Source of the DNA: a bacterium
Lineage (GTDB): Bacteria > Armatimonadota > Zipacnadia > Zipacnadales > Zipacnadaceae
DNA length: 64,000 bases
Direction of reading: 5' to 3'
Assembly: GCA_030603495.1 (NCBI GenBank)
Contig: JAUVXR010000007.1
Coordinates: forward strand, 1-64,000
Positions 35,267 to 43,693 of this stretch are shown piece after piece. The notes below the pieces were generated by a model. The model searched no databases. It was not told the origin of the DNA and saw nothing but the letters and a program-made list of their open reading frames with translations. The translations under genes were made by a program, and so were the position numbers. The stretch's first letter is position 1. Each line of letters starts with the position of its first letter.

Positions 35267-36253
35267 ATGCAATGCCGAGAATGCCGCAAGTGGATGCAAC
35301 CGTACCTGGCGGAGACGTTGCCGGGGAAACGGAGGGAGGATTTCGACCGCCATCTCTCCGAGTGCGCCCACTGCGCCCGGGAACTTGCCGCCAAGCAGGA
35401 GATTATTGAGCTGCTCCACGAGTTGCCGGCGCCCACGCCTCCTGCCGACCTGTCCGTCCGCATCAAGCTCATGGCCGATGCGGCGTTGAGCCCGTCGGCG
35501 CAGGTTACTCGGAGACCGGTGGCGGCGTATCTCAAGCTTGCCGGTGCTGGGGCTGCCGCGTTGCTCTTGGCGATGGCAACGGTGGTGCTCCTGGGGCCGC
35601 CTGGGCCGCAACGGGCCCAACCGGTCGTTGCGGTAGCGCCGGTTGCCCATAGGGATGCGACTATTTCGGAACAAGTAGACACGACTCCTCCATCAGTGGT
35701 GGTAGTGGAGCGCACCCGTCCGTCACTATCGCGTCCATCTCGGCTTAGGCCGGCGCCCCGTGCCCGGGTGGTACCTGATCACGCGGCGCCGAAGAGTTCC
35801 GCGTCGGTTGCCGAACGGCTGGTAGAGGAGAATCCCGGCGGGCGCACTGCCAGCATAATGCCAGCGGTCGTGCCGCCTCCGGCGGAGCACTCGGGGCCAA
35901 CTGTGGTCAACGTGCTCGATAAGGCGCCCAGTGCTCGAATGGTGCAGACGGCCGACGAGCGAGATGCCTGTGTCCCGGTGATCTTGGCAGAGGCTGCGCC
36001 TCGCACCGGCCCTTCCCGGGGGGGAGGACCGGCTCCCACGGCGACGACAGGCCGCGGTGCAGCGGACGAAGCCGCCGGAACACTGGTGGGCACGCTGGTG
36101 GCCAATGCCGTGGTCAACCGCTACGTCCGGGAAGCGGTTATCGAGAGCGATGCGACGATAATGTTGCTGGCAACATCGGCGCCGGCCTCACTGAGCGATG
36201 TGGGTTTCCTGGTCAGAGAGGCCGAGGACGAAGAGGCTAACAATGGGTGGTAG
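35267..36253 (+). CDS. membrane anti-sigma factor with zinc-binding (ZAS) domain
   Basis: A 328-residue protein. The N-terminal ZAS motif is MQCRECRKW followed by HLSECAHC (His29, Cys33, Cys36), typical of zf-HC2 anti-sigma domains that hold ECF factors. One transmembrane helix lies at about residues 87-112 (LAGAGAAALLLAMATVVLLG). The long outer part, from about 115, is Pro/Ala/Arg-rich with no recognised domain. Release of the sigma factor by an envelope signal is the expected mechanism (established for the family, inferred here). Confidence 0.88.
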   Translation: MQCRECRKWMQPYLAETLPGKRREDFDRHLSECAHCARELAAKQEIIELLHELPAPTPPADLSVRIKLMADAALSPSAQVTRRPVAAYLKLAGAGAAALLLAMATVVLLGPPGPQRAQPVVAVAPVAHRDATISEQVDTTPPSVVVVERTRPSLSRPSRLRPAPRARVVPDHAAPKSSASVAERLVEENPGGRTASIMPAVVPPPAEHSGPTVVNVLDKAPSARMVQTADERDACVPVILAEAAPRTGPSRGGGPAPTATTGRGAADEAAGTLVGTLVANAVVNRYVREAVIESDATIMLLATSAPASLSDVGFLVREAEDEEANNGW

Positions 36254-36259
36254 CAGCTT

Positions 36260-37099
36260 ATGAGTAAGGCAGCTCTTGTAGCGCTGGCCATTGGATTGCT
36301 CAGCGCGTTATCCGGGGGCCAACTGCGCGGTGACGAGGTAGGCGTGAACGAGACATCAACCGCGGCCGGGGCAGCGGTGGCGCCACCAGTTCTGGACATC
36401 TTTTCGATGATCGAGCGGGCGAGCGTCGAGCAGCGGGCAAGGATGAGTCGCTTCCTGGTCAACAAGCACCCCACGCTCGCTACCGACCTGTTTGAGGTCT
36501 TCGCCGCTCAGGCGCCTGAGGCGCTCGGCGAGGTATCCGGCTACATTGACCATCTGGTCAAGACCAAGTATCCGCAGATCCCCACGCTGATTTCCGCGGA
36601 GTTGCAGATGGTGCCGGCAGTTCGGTCCACTGTCGTGCAGGTTATCAGCGAAAAGTACCCTGAATTGGTAGCAGACCTCCGGGAGGTGCCCGCGGGGGAG
36701 AATGTGCAGACTCGCGCCGCACAGCTAATCAACGAGAAATACCCGGAACTGCTGAAGGATGTGCTAGGAACGATCACCCTTAAGTTTTCCGGCTTGCTGG
36801 TAAGCCTTCAGCACAAGGTCATTAGTAATCATCCGGAGATCGTAATTGATGTGGCGCGGATGGTACAGGAGAAATACCCAGGGCTGACCAACGAAGTGCT
36901 GATTCTACTCCTGACCAAGTACCCGGACGTGCTGCCGGGCCTGATAGCGGTACTCACTGGCCCACCTGCGGCGGATTCCGCAGAAGCGCAGCCCGATGGT
37001 GCGGGGGCGTTGGATCCAGGGGCGAGGGAGACTCCGGCTGTACCGGCGGCCCCTCGCGTACCGTCAGAGGCCATTGGGGAATCGGCTGAGGGAGAATAG
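36260..37099 (+). CDS. secreted protein built of 15-residue helical repeats
   Basis: A 279-residue protein with a signal peptide (KAALVALAIGLLSALSGG). Residues about 69-235 consist of degenerate repeats that begin with K-Y/H-P-x-L/I and continue with an amphipathic helix, such as EKYPELVADL, KYPELLKDVLG, NHPEIVIDVAR and EKYPGLTNEVL. From residue 160 the period is exactly 15 (units start at 160, 175, 190, 205, 220). Earlier units start at 69, 84, 103, 117 and 132. A Pro/Ala-rich tail follows. I do not recognise the family. It starts six bases after the anti-sigma stop and so is the third gene of the operon, perhaps the sensor or a regulated envelope partner (inference). Confidence 0.8.
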   Translation: MSKAALVALAIGLLSALSGGQLRGDEVGVNETSTAAGAAVAPPVLDIFSMIERASVEQRARMSRFLVNKHPTLATDLFEVFAAQAPEALGEVSGYIDHLVKTKYPQIPTLISAELQMVPAVRSTVVQVISEKYPELVADLREVPAGENVQTRAAQLINEKYPELLKDVLGTITLKFSGLLVSLQHKVISNHPEIVIDVARMVQEKYPGLTNEVLILLLTKYPDVLPGLIAVLTGPPAADSAEAQPDGAGALDPGARETPAVPAAPRVPSEAIGESAEGE

Positions 37100-37131
37100 T
37101 GGCGACGGGCTCTCTATCGCGAGCAATAATG

Positions 37132-37165
37132 CAGCCCAGGCTTCGGTAGCCGGGGCTGTTTCGTT
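37132..37165 (+). terminator. intrinsic terminator of the ECF sigma operon
   Basis: CAGCCC-A-GGCT, loop TCGGT, AGCC-G-GGGCTG, followed by TTTCGTTTC. The stem is 10 bp with one internal mismatch. It lies 33 bases after the stop of the repeat protein gene. Confidence 0.75.
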
Positions 37166-37211
37166 TCATTAGCTGGTCCGCGTCGAAAATAGGCCGGCGT
37201 CGAGGCTGCTG

Positions 37212-37499
37212 CTATCGCGATTCGTTCTTTGGTGCTTCGGTGGAGGTATCTGATTTCTCGGAGGGACCCTCGGTAGTGGCCGATTTCGGCTGCTCCGATT
37301 TCGGCCGGTCGTTGCCTCGGCCGTAGTCCGTCACGTAAAAGCCGCTGCCCTTGAAGATAATCGCAGGCGGCGAAAAGACCTGGTACACGGGCCCGCGGCA
37401 GCCGTCGTTTTGACACTCAGTTAGGCGGTCGTCGTCGAAGCTTTGGCGAACTTCAAAGCGGTATCCGCATTTTTGGCACTGATACTCGTAAATCGGCAC
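37212..37499 (-). CDS. FmdB-family zinc-ribbon protein
   Basis: A 95-residue protein. A GTG start at 37499 gives the canonical FmdB beginning VPIYEYQCQKCGYRFEVRQS, followed by the second zinc pair CQNDGC, then PPAIIFKGSGFYVTDYG. The tail of about 35 residues is rich in Lys, Ser, Glu and Thr and probably disordered. FmdB proteins are putative regulators whose molecular function is unproven. AGGGG lies about ten bases upstream of the GTG. Confidence 0.88.
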   Translation of the reverse strand: MPIYEYQCQKCGYRFEVRQSFDDDRLTECQNDGCRGPVYQVFSPPAIIFKGSGFYVTDYGRGNDRPKSEQPKSATTEGPSEKSDTSTEAPKNESR

Positions 37500-37688
37500 A
37501 CTGATTAGCCCCTGATTCCTGGGGAGGTAGTCAACGCCCAGACGACGAAACTTCCCTGGTGATACTTGAGCGACCACAGCCCGCACGGGTCAGACAGAAA
37601 CCCCGGGAAGCGGGTTGAGCCATTACCGGCTAGATTGTCGCTGGTATTATACGTGGCAATCAGTCCTGTGTCAATAACCGTGAGTCAA

Positions 37689-37715
37689 CTGGCACTCGCG
37701 TTGATAGAGTGCTAA
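37689..37715 (+). promoter_or_regulatory. CIRCE operator (HrcA binding site)
   Basis: Left arm CTGGCACTC, a spacer of exactly nine bases, right arm GAGTGCTAA. The CIRCE consensus is TTAGCACTC-N9-GAGTGCTAA; here the right arm matches at nine of nine positions and the left arm at seven of nine. A weak promoter (CTGGCA, 18 bp, TAAATA) overlaps it, the arrangement expected for HrcA repression. The regulated gene starts at 37752. No hrcA or chaperone gene is in the window. Confidence 0.8.
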
Positions 37716-37751
37716 ATAGACACACAGCGCGCTCGGCGAGGAGAGACGCAT

Positions 37752-38471
37752 ATGAAGGAAAAATTGGCGCTCCTGCACAAGCTGCAGCAGACCGATAGCC
37801 AGATCAGTGCAGATCAGGCGGAATTGGCTGGTCTCGACGAGGGGGCCGAATTAACGGCGCAGCTAGAACACGAGCGAGCGGAGGTGGAAGAACATCAAGA
37901 GAACGTGGCGGCGACGCAGGCCCAACTCCACGACCAGCAGCTTCAGTTGCAGGGCGCTGAGGACGACCGCCAGCGCAAGTGGGATCAAACCTACGGGGGA
38001 ACGGTTTCCGATCCCAAAGAGCTCAGCGCCCTGGAGCAGAAGATCGAGGAGCTTGACCGGCGCAAAGATAAGCTGGAAGAAGATATCATAATGCTGCTAG
38101 ACGATGTGGAGAACATGCAGGCCGTGGCTGCAGAGAAGCAGACGGAATTGGATGGGCTCAGCGGCAGCCTGGCCCGAACGCAACAACATTTCGCCCAGCG
38201 CTCGGCGGAGCTCGAGGCCGAACTGGAACATCTAGCGCGGCAACGACAGGAACTGATTGAGCAGATTGCCCCCTCGCTGCTCGTCGAGTACGACCGGTTT
38301 CGCAGGCGCATTAGTGACCTTGCCGTGTCGGTCGTGGAGGGTAAGACGTGCAGTGCCTGTCATACCGCGGTCGCCGGCAGTCTGCTGGGGGAGCTGGAGG
38401 CACCTTTGCGAGTTGTCAAGTGCGAGAGCTGTCGGCGGATTCTGGTGCTCGACAGGTGGGTGGAGGGTTAA
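37752..38471 (+). CDS. CT398-like coiled-coil protein with C4 zinc ribbon
   Basis: A 239-residue protein. Residues 1-175 form a long helical hairpin with extended coiled coil (EQKIEELDRRKDKLEEDI, LEAELEHLARQRQELIEQI). The C-terminus is a zinc ribbon with CSACH (about residues 201-205) and CESC (about 226-229). This is the layout of the chlamydial CT398/CdsZ-type family, present in many bacteria and of uncertain function. The CIRCE site upstream implies heat-shock-type control by HrcA. The 3' end overlaps the convergent amidase gene by four bases. Confidence 0.88.
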   Translation: MKEKLALLHKLQQTDSQISADQAELAGLDEGAELTAQLEHERAEVEEHQENVAATQAQLHDQQLQLQGAEDDRQRKWDQTYGGTVSDPKELSALEQKIEELDRRKDKLEEDIIMLLDDVENMQAVAAEKQTELDGLSGSLARTQQHFAQRSAELEAELEHLARQRQELIEQIAPSLLVEYDRFRRRISDLAVSVVEGKTCSACHTAVAGSLLGELEAPLRVVKCESCRRILVLDRWVEG

Positions 38472-39082
38472 CCACCGCAGCGGGCCTTAACCCGAGCGAC
38501 AATTCTCTCCCACGGGACACCGGCGCCAGGGCATTCGGTGGCACCCAGGTCTCCATGCCGGTAGAGTCGGGCTAGCGGGAGGCTGTGTTTTTTCAGTTGC
38601 TGGCAGAGCAGTGCCACCAGCGCATCAATCTGGGCCTGCGTGGGAGGGGCTGTGCCGTCTACACGCTGGCTAAAGTCACCCACCAGACAGATGCCCAGAC
38701 AGTTGTTATGGCCCACGGTGTGGGCTCCGGGCATCCATTCGGGGCGACCGACTTCCACGGTGCCATCGGGCAGGATAATGTAGTGATAACCGATGTGGTA
38801 GACGCGATCGCCGTGCCGGATTCCCCAGCCCTGGCTGGCGTGGACCTCGTCCAGGAAGGCAGCATCAACACGTCGGCCCTCGACATAGGTCGGAGTAGCA
38901 CTGTGGTGGACGACGATCCCACGGGGGCACAGGGGCAGCAACCGGTAATACCACGCTGGGCCCAGGCGCACGCTGAGCCCGCCCGCGAGCACCGTGGCGG
39001 TCGCAGCAAGCACCAGCACGGCGCTGACAGGGCGCAGACGTGCTCCTGACGGTTGGGTTTTTCTGTGCCGGGCGGTTGGCAT
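38468..39082 (-). CDS. N-acetylmuramoyl-L-alanine amidase (PGRP/amidase-2 type)
   Basis: A 204-residue exported enzyme with a membrane anchor at about residues 19-38 (SAVLVLAATATVLAGGLSV). The zinc site of the amidase-2 fold is visible: RGIVVHHSAT (first His), GAHTVGHNN (second region) and the C-terminal HGDLGATECPGAGVPW (Cys ligand). YHYIILPDGTVEVGRPE is the family core. It would cleave the amide between MurNAc and the stem peptide. It stands alone on the minus strand. Confidence 0.9.
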   Translation of the reverse strand: MPTARHRKTQPSGARLRPVSAVLVLAATATVLAGGLSVRLGPAWYYRLLPLCPRGIVVHHSATPTYVEGRRVDAAFLDEVHASQGWGIRHGDRVYHIGYHYIILPDGTVEVGRPEWMPGAHTVGHNNCLGICLVGDFSQRVDGTAPPTQAQIDALVALLCQQLKKHSLPLARLYRHGDLGATECPGAGVPWERIVARVKARCGG

Positions 39083-39147
39083 AGTGGATGGCGAAGTCTA
39101 CCCTGTCCCTTGATGACAACTTCGCCAGGGGCAGTTCCAGACCTGCC

Positions 39148-39176
39148 TTGACAGTGGGGGAGGTAGTTGGTAAGAA
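39148..39176 (+). promoter_or_regulatory. sigma70 promoter of the NfnAB-like operon
   Basis: TTGACA (39148-39153), 17 bp, TAAGAA (39171-39176). The -35 is perfect and the spacing optimal. The start of transcription would be near 39183. Confidence 0.65.
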
Positions 39177-39192
39177 TATCACGCGAATCGGT

Positions 39193-39219
39193 CTGCCACC
39201 TGTGAAAGTGGCGGTTTTT
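39193..39219 (+). terminator. terminator-like hairpin in the 5' leader of the NfnAB-like operon
   Basis: CTGCCAC/GTGGCGG stem (one G-U pair), eight-base loop, then TTTTT. It has the form of an intrinsic terminator yet lies only about 10-37 bases after the predicted transcription start and 43 bases before the first gene. It may be a 5' stabilising hairpin, a pause site, or the end of a very short transcript. Confidence 0.5.
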
Positions 39220-39261
39220 GTCTGAGCAACGTCAACACGATTGGGGAGTCAGGCCCAAGTA

Positions 39262-40119
39262 ATGTTCAAGATTCTAGACAAGCAGGAACTAGCAGAGAGT
39301 ATCATCGAGTATACCATTGAAGCCCGCGATATCGCCCGCCACCACCACGCCGGGCAGTTCTGCATTATCCGGGTGCACAGTCACTGCGAGCGCATCCCGC
39401 TGTCCATCGCCGAGACCAACTCGCAGGCAGGCACAATAACTCTCGTTGTGCAGATCGCGGGACACTCCACCCAGGAACTAGCGCAGCTCGAGGCAGGCGA
39501 CAGCATCCTGGATGTAGTTGGCCCACTTGGGCAGCCCACCAAAATCGGCAGCCCCAGGCGAGGTATCTTCGTGGGCGGTGGGGTGGGTGTGCCGGCGGGC
39601 AGCTCGATGGTCCGGCAGATGAAGCAGGCGGGCGCACAGGTTTTGGCGATCATCGGCTTCCGCAGTAAGGACTTGATCATCTACGAGGAGAAGATGAGGG
39701 CCGTAGCTGATGAACTTGTTGTTACCACCGACGACGGCTCGTACGGCTATCATGGGCTCGTCACCGAGCCGCTACAGGAGCGCCTGGCGGCCGGGGAGAA
39801 ATATGACGTAGTCATCACGGTCGGACCGGTGGTAATGATGCGGGCAGTGGCCGAGGTGACGCGGCCGTACGGCACGCATACCATCGCCAGCCTCAATCCG
39901 ATAATGGTGGACGGGACGGGGATGTGCGGCGCTTGCCGGGTCACCGTCGGCGGCGAGACGAAGTTCGCCTGCGTGGACGGCCCGGAGTTTGACGCCCACC
40001 AGGTGGACTTTGCCGAGCTAGCCCAGCGCCTGGAGATCTATCGGGATGAGGAACTCCGCGCGCACGAGGCCGGCCCGCACGAGTGCCGCCTCGAACAGGC
40101 CCTGAAGGAATTGGGATAA
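39262..40119 (+). CDS. NfnA/SudB-like FAD/NAD(P)-binding oxidoreductase subunit
   Basis: A 285-residue flavoprotein of the dihydroorotate-dehydrogenase electron-transfer (ferredoxin-NADP reductase) family. It has an FAD region with GQFCIIRVHSHCERIPLSIAE, the NAD(P) region GIFVGGGVGVPAGSSMVRQMK, and a [2Fe-2S] motif DGTGMCGACRVTVGGETKFACVDGPEFD. This is the small subunit layout of NfnAB, the electron-bifurcating NADH-dependent ferredoxin:NADP oxidoreductase, and of sulfide dehydrogenase SudAB. The ATG at 39262 is chosen over an upstream TTG. The partner follows after three bases. Confidence 0.85.
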   Translation: MFKILDKQELAESIIEYTIEARDIARHHHAGQFCIIRVHSHCERIPLSIAETNSQAGTITLVVQIAGHSTQELAQLEAGDSILDVVGPLGQPTKIGSPRRGIFVGGGVGVPAGSSMVRQMKQAGAQVLAIIGFRSKDLIIYEEKMRAVADELVVTTDDGSYGYHGLVTEPLQERLAAGEKYDVVITVGPVVMMRAVAEVTRPYGTHTIASLNPIMVDGTGMCGACRVTVGGETKFACVDGPEFDAHQVDFAELAQRLEIYRDEELRAHEAGPHECRLEQALKELG

Positions 40120-40122
40120 CTG

Positions 40123-41517
40123 ATGGATGCCAAGGAGCGAATGAAACTCGAGCCGGTGCCGATGCGCGAGCGAGATGTGAGCGAACGTGTGGCCGGCTTT
40201 GAGGAAGTGAACCGGGGTTACTCGGAGCAGGAGGCCCGGGCTGAGGCGGAGCGCTGCCTGCAATGCAAGAAGGCCCCTTGTCGTGAGGGCTGTCCGGTGG
40301 ACGTGGACATACCCGGATTCATCTGTCTGGTCTGTGAGGGCAGGTATGCCGAGGCAGGCCTGAAAATCAAGGAGAGCAATGCTTTTCCGGCGATCTGCGG
40401 GCGAGTCTGTCCGCAGGAGCGCCAGTGCCAGGCGACGTGCGTACTCTCCAAGCAGGGCAAACCGATCAATATTGGTTACCTCGAGCGCTTCGTGGGCGAC
40501 TATTTGATAGAATATCCCCCAGAACAGGTCGGCTCGACCGCGCCCACGGGCAAGAAGGTCGCCGTGGTCGGCTCAGGTCCGGCCGGACTGGCGGCAGCGG
40601 GTGACTTGGCTAAAGCGGGCCACCAGGTGACGGTCTTCGAGGCGCTGCATGAGCCTGGTGGTGTGCTGATATACGGCATCCCCGAGTTCCGCCTGCCCAA
40701 TCTTACCGTCGGCCACGAAATTCAGGCTCTGCTCGAGATGGGAGTGCAGGTCAGGACTAATACGATCATTGGCCGCACACTGACCGTGCCAGAGCTCCTG
40801 GGAGTCATTGGCTTTAAGGCGGTCTTCCTGGCCCTGGGTGCCGGAGCGCCGATCTTCCTGGGTATTGAGGGGGAGAACCTCCCGGGTGTCTTTTCGGCTA
40901 ACGAGTTTCTGACGCGCGTGAACCTGATGCGTGCCTTCCGGGATGATTACGATACGCCCGTTCAGCGGGGGCGGAACGTCGTGGTCATCGGCGGCGGGAA
41001 CGTGGCGATGGACTCCTGCCGCAGCGCACTGCGCCTGGGAGCCGATAGCGTTACGCTGCTCTACCGGCGCACACGCGCGGAGATGCCTGCGCGGATCGAA
41101 GAAGTACGCCATGCAGAGGAAGAAGGGGTTGATTTTCAGTTGTTGGTAGCGCCCACCCGCTTCCTGGGAAGGGACGGCCGCCTCGCCGCCGTGGAGTGCC
41201 TGCGGATGGAACTGGGGGAGCCGGACGAGTCGGGCCGGCGTCGGCCGGTCCCACTCGAGGGCTCCGAGTTCACCGTCGAGATCGACCAGGCAATTGTGGC
41301 GGTCGGTGCGCGGGTGAATCCCTCTGCCCGACTGGTAATGCCCGGTATGAGTCAGGACGAGCGGGGTCACATTATTGTTGACCCCGAGACGCTGATGACC
41401 AGCGTTGAGGGTGTGTTTGCCGGTGGGGACGTCATCGGCGGGGAGGAGACGGTCATCGAGGCCCTCAGCCACGGCCGCCGAGCCGCCCGGGCGATAGACG
41501 AATACCTAAATTCCTGA
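40123..41517 (+). CDS. NfnB/GltD-like NADPH-dependent oxidoreductase subunit
   Basis: A 464-residue protein of the glutamate synthase small-chain family. An N-terminal double [4Fe-4S] region (CLQCKKAPCREGCPVDVDIP, then CGRVCPQERQCQATC) is followed by an FAD site (VAVVGSGPAGLAAAGDLAKAG), an NAD(P) site (VVVIGGGNVAMDSCRSALRLG), and the C-terminal VFAGGDVIGGEETVIEAL. Paired with the preceding flavoprotein and with no gltB nearby, it is best read as the large subunit of an NfnAB/SudAB-type enzyme that connects ferredoxin, NADH and NADPH. Which of the two it is cannot be decided from sequence alone. Confidence 0.85.
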   Translation: MDAKERMKLEPVPMRERDVSERVAGFEEVNRGYSEQEARAEAERCLQCKKAPCREGCPVDVDIPGFICLVCEGRYAEAGLKIKESNAFPAICGRVCPQERQCQATCVLSKQGKPINIGYLERFVGDYLIEYPPEQVGSTAPTGKKVAVVGSGPAGLAAAGDLAKAGHQVTVFEALHEPGGVLIYGIPEFRLPNLTVGHEIQALLEMGVQVRTNTIIGRTLTVPELLGVIGFKAVFLALGAGAPIFLGIEGENLPGVFSANEFLTRVNLMRAFRDDYDTPVQRGRNVVVIGGGNVAMDSCRSALRLGADSVTLLYRRTRAEMPARIEEVRHAEEEGVDFQLLVAPTRFLGRDGRLAAVECLRMELGEPDESGRRRPVPLEGSEFTVEIDQAIVAVGARVNPSARLVMPGMSQDERGHIIVDPETLMTSVEGVFAGGDVIGGEETVIEALSHGRRAARAIDEYLNS

Positions 41518-41574
41518 AGACCAAGTCGCCGACGTTCCAGGCTGTGGAGTTTGAGCTTGTGCCAGAAGGACACT

Positions 41575-42507
41575 ATGCTTAGCCCCAAAGTCGGGGTCAT
41601 TATTCTCAACTGGAATGGCGCCGATAACACTATAGAATGCTTGGCCTCCCTCGCCGACAGCTCCTATACCAATCTAGAGATCATTGTATTGGATAATGGT
41701 TCGGTTGATGATTCCGTGCCACGCCTCCGCGCAACATTCCCCGAGGTTACTCTCCTTTGTTCCCCTACCAACATTGGCTGTGCCGCCGGTAACAACTGGG
41801 GCACCAGAGCTGCCTTGGCCCGAGGGTGCCAGTACGTCCTACTGCTCAATAGCGACACAGTTGTCGAGCCAGACATGGTTGCTAAGATGGTAGCGGCCTA
41901 CCCGACTGTCCTCGACATCGGCTTCCTCGGGGTCAAGGAGTGCCGCTACGATGACCGCCACATCCTCCACGGAATTGGGATATGCTGGTCGCCCGTCACG
42001 TGTAAGGCGTACTCGCCGTGTGAAGGGCGAAACGAAAGGGAGTGTGCTCATTCGCAGCCTGTACAGGTGGAGGCTGTGTCCGCATGTGCGATGATGTTTT
42101 CTGCTGAAGTGCCAAGAAAGATTGGCCTTATCGACGAATTCTTCTTTGCATATTATGAAGAGCTTGACTGGTGCCTGCGCGCGCGCGACGCGGGCCTGCG
42201 CAACTACTGCTTGACCAATACCAGAGTATTCCACAAGGGAAGCAGGAGTACACGGGATAATTCACCCCGGGGCAAGAAAGCTGCTTACCTGATCTATCGG
42301 GGTTGGGGACTGATTGCACGCAAACATGGGCAAGGGCCATATCGTTGGTTTGCCTTCTTGCAGGCGCTCCGCAAAGTCTCTCAGAGTCTGCTGTGGGGTG
42401 CTCTTACGCGTGATAGGGAATATCGTGACTACGCACGGGCAAAGCTGGCCGGCTTCAGAGACGGTTGGCTGCACCGGCCGTGCGATACGCGCAGATTATC
42501 GAGTTGA
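41575..42507 (+). CDS. glycosyltransferase family 2 (rhamnosyltransferase-like)
   Basis: A 310-residue GT-A-fold enzyme. Motifs: VGVIILNWNGADNTIECLASL, IIVLDNGSVDDSV, NIGCAAGNNWGT, LLLNSDTVVEP in place of a DxD, and DEFFFAYYEELDWCLRARDAG for the catalytic/acceptor region. It resembles rhamnosyltransferases that build surface polysaccharide. The ATG at 41575 gives the standard N-terminus; an ATG at 41551 is also in frame. Confidence 0.88.
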   Translation: MLSPKVGVIILNWNGADNTIECLASLADSSYTNLEIIVLDNGSVDDSVPRLRATFPEVTLLCSPTNIGCAAGNNWGTRAALARGCQYVLLLNSDTVVEPDMVAKMVAAYPTVLDIGFLGVKECRYDDRHILHGIGICWSPVTCKAYSPCEGRNERECAHSQPVQVEAVSACAMMFSAEVPRKIGLIDEFFFAYYEELDWCLRARDAGLRNYCLTNTRVFHKGSRSTRDNSPRGKKAAYLIYRGWGLIARKHGQGPYRWFAFLQALRKVSQSLLWGALTRDREYRDYARAKLAGFRDGWLHRPCDTRRLSS

Positions 42508-42676
42508 GCTAAGGTAGGGAGTCTGCCGGCCGTGTGCGGGTAGCTACTGGGCCCGGACGCTGCTTACTGCACGAAGGTATTCCCTGCTTGTCGGGGAACT
42601 CTCTCCACCAATTTGAGTGGCAAAGACCACTTGCGATGACCAATCCTACTGTGCAACTCCACTGGGAGGACATGTT

Positions 42677-43678
42677 ATGACCGTCAAATGGGGCATCATC
42701 GGCTGTGGAGGTGTTGCTGAGCACAAGGGTGGGCCCGCCCTGTACAAGGCTGAGGATTCTGAGCTGGTCGCGGTGATGCGCCGCGACCAGCAGCTTGCTG
42801 CCGAGTTCGCCGAGCGCCACGGCGCACAACGGCATTACTCGACGGTCGAGCAGATCCTGGCCGACGACCAGGTCAACGCCGTCTATGTTGCCACGCCCCC
42901 GCACGTTCATGCCGAACAGACCATCGCTGCCGCTCAGGCCGGCAAGCACGTACTCTGCGAAAAGCCGATGGCGATGAGTGTCGCCGAGTGCCGGGATATG
43001 ATTGCGGCGTGTGAAGGCAACGGCGTGCAGCTTATGATCGCCTACTATCGTCGCTTCTGGCCGGTTGCCCAGAAGATGAAGCAGCTTATTGCCGACGGCG
43101 CAGTCGGGGAGCCGACAATGGCCCGCGCCCACTGCACGTCCCTGTGGCATCCACCCACGGACGGCTCAGTACCCTGGCGCATCCGCCCCGAAATAGCCGG
43201 AGGAGGCTTCCTGTGGGACATCGGGGCTCACCGCCTCGACCTGTTGCTCCAGATGATGGGCGATGTAGAATCCGCGGCTGCTCTGGTAGACGCAATACAC
43301 TTCGATATCGAGGTGGACGATTCCAGTTCACTGGTGATGCAGTTTGCCAGTGGCGCACAGGGTGTGGGCATGTTTTACTGGACGGTCGGGGCGAATGTGG
43401 ACGAACTGGAAGTGGCCGGGCCGGGTGGGCGGTTGATTGCTACCAACGTTGACACAGGTGATATCACGCTGACCCAGGGAGGTAAGGCCGAACAGTTCCA
43501 TCTCCCGTGGCCCAACCCTACCCACCTGTTGCTCGTTGAGCACTACGTGCAGTGCCTCATCTCCGGCGAGCCCAATGCCCTACCCGGGGAAGAAGGCATG
43601 AAGACAACCGCCATCATCGAAGCTGCTGGACAGTCAGCCAAGACCGGCAGCTTTGTCGCGCTCGACACTCTCGGTTAG
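42677..43678 (+). CDS. Gfo/Idh/MocA family NAD(P)-dependent oxidoreductase
   Basis: A 333-residue sugar-type dehydrogenase. It has a Rossmann start VKWGIIGCGGVAEHKG, VYVATPPHVHAEQTIAAAQAGKHVLCEKPMAM with the catalytic Glu-Lys-Pro, and GGGFLWDIGAHRLDLLLQMM with the Gly-x-x-x-Asp-x-x-x-His motif of the C-terminal domain. The ATG at 42677 has GGGAGGACATGTT upstream. It is followed by a small broken gene and a DegT aminotransferase, a common neighbourhood in sugar or amino-sugar pathways. Confidence 0.9.
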   Translation: MTVKWGIIGCGGVAEHKGGPALYKAEDSELVAVMRRDQQLAAEFAERHGAQRHYSTVEQILADDQVNAVYVATPPHVHAEQTIAAAQAGKHVLCEKPMAMSVAECRDMIAACEGNGVQLMIAYYRRFWPVAQKMKQLIADGAVGEPTMARAHCTSLWHPPTDGSVPWRIRPEIAGGGFLWDIGAHRLDLLLQMMGDVESAAALVDAIHFDIEVDDSSSLVMQFASGAQGVGMFYWTVGANVDELEVAGPGGRLIATNVDTGDITLTQGGKAEQFHLPWPNPTHLLLVEHYVQCLISGEPNALPGEEGMKTTAIIEAAGQSAKTGSFVALDTLG

Positions 43679-43693
43679 CGGGGAGCATCTCGC

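Noticed and set aside
37690..37705. sigma54-type promoter (TGGCAC-N5-TTGA) upstream of the CT398-like gene
   Set aside because: It lacks the C of the essential -12 GC, and the same bases are explained much better by the CIRCE inverted repeat.
40123..41517. Glutamate synthase small subunit (GltD)
   Set aside because: There is no gltB, and the partner directly upstream is the NfnA/SudB-type flavoprotein, so the NfnB/SudA reading is preferred.
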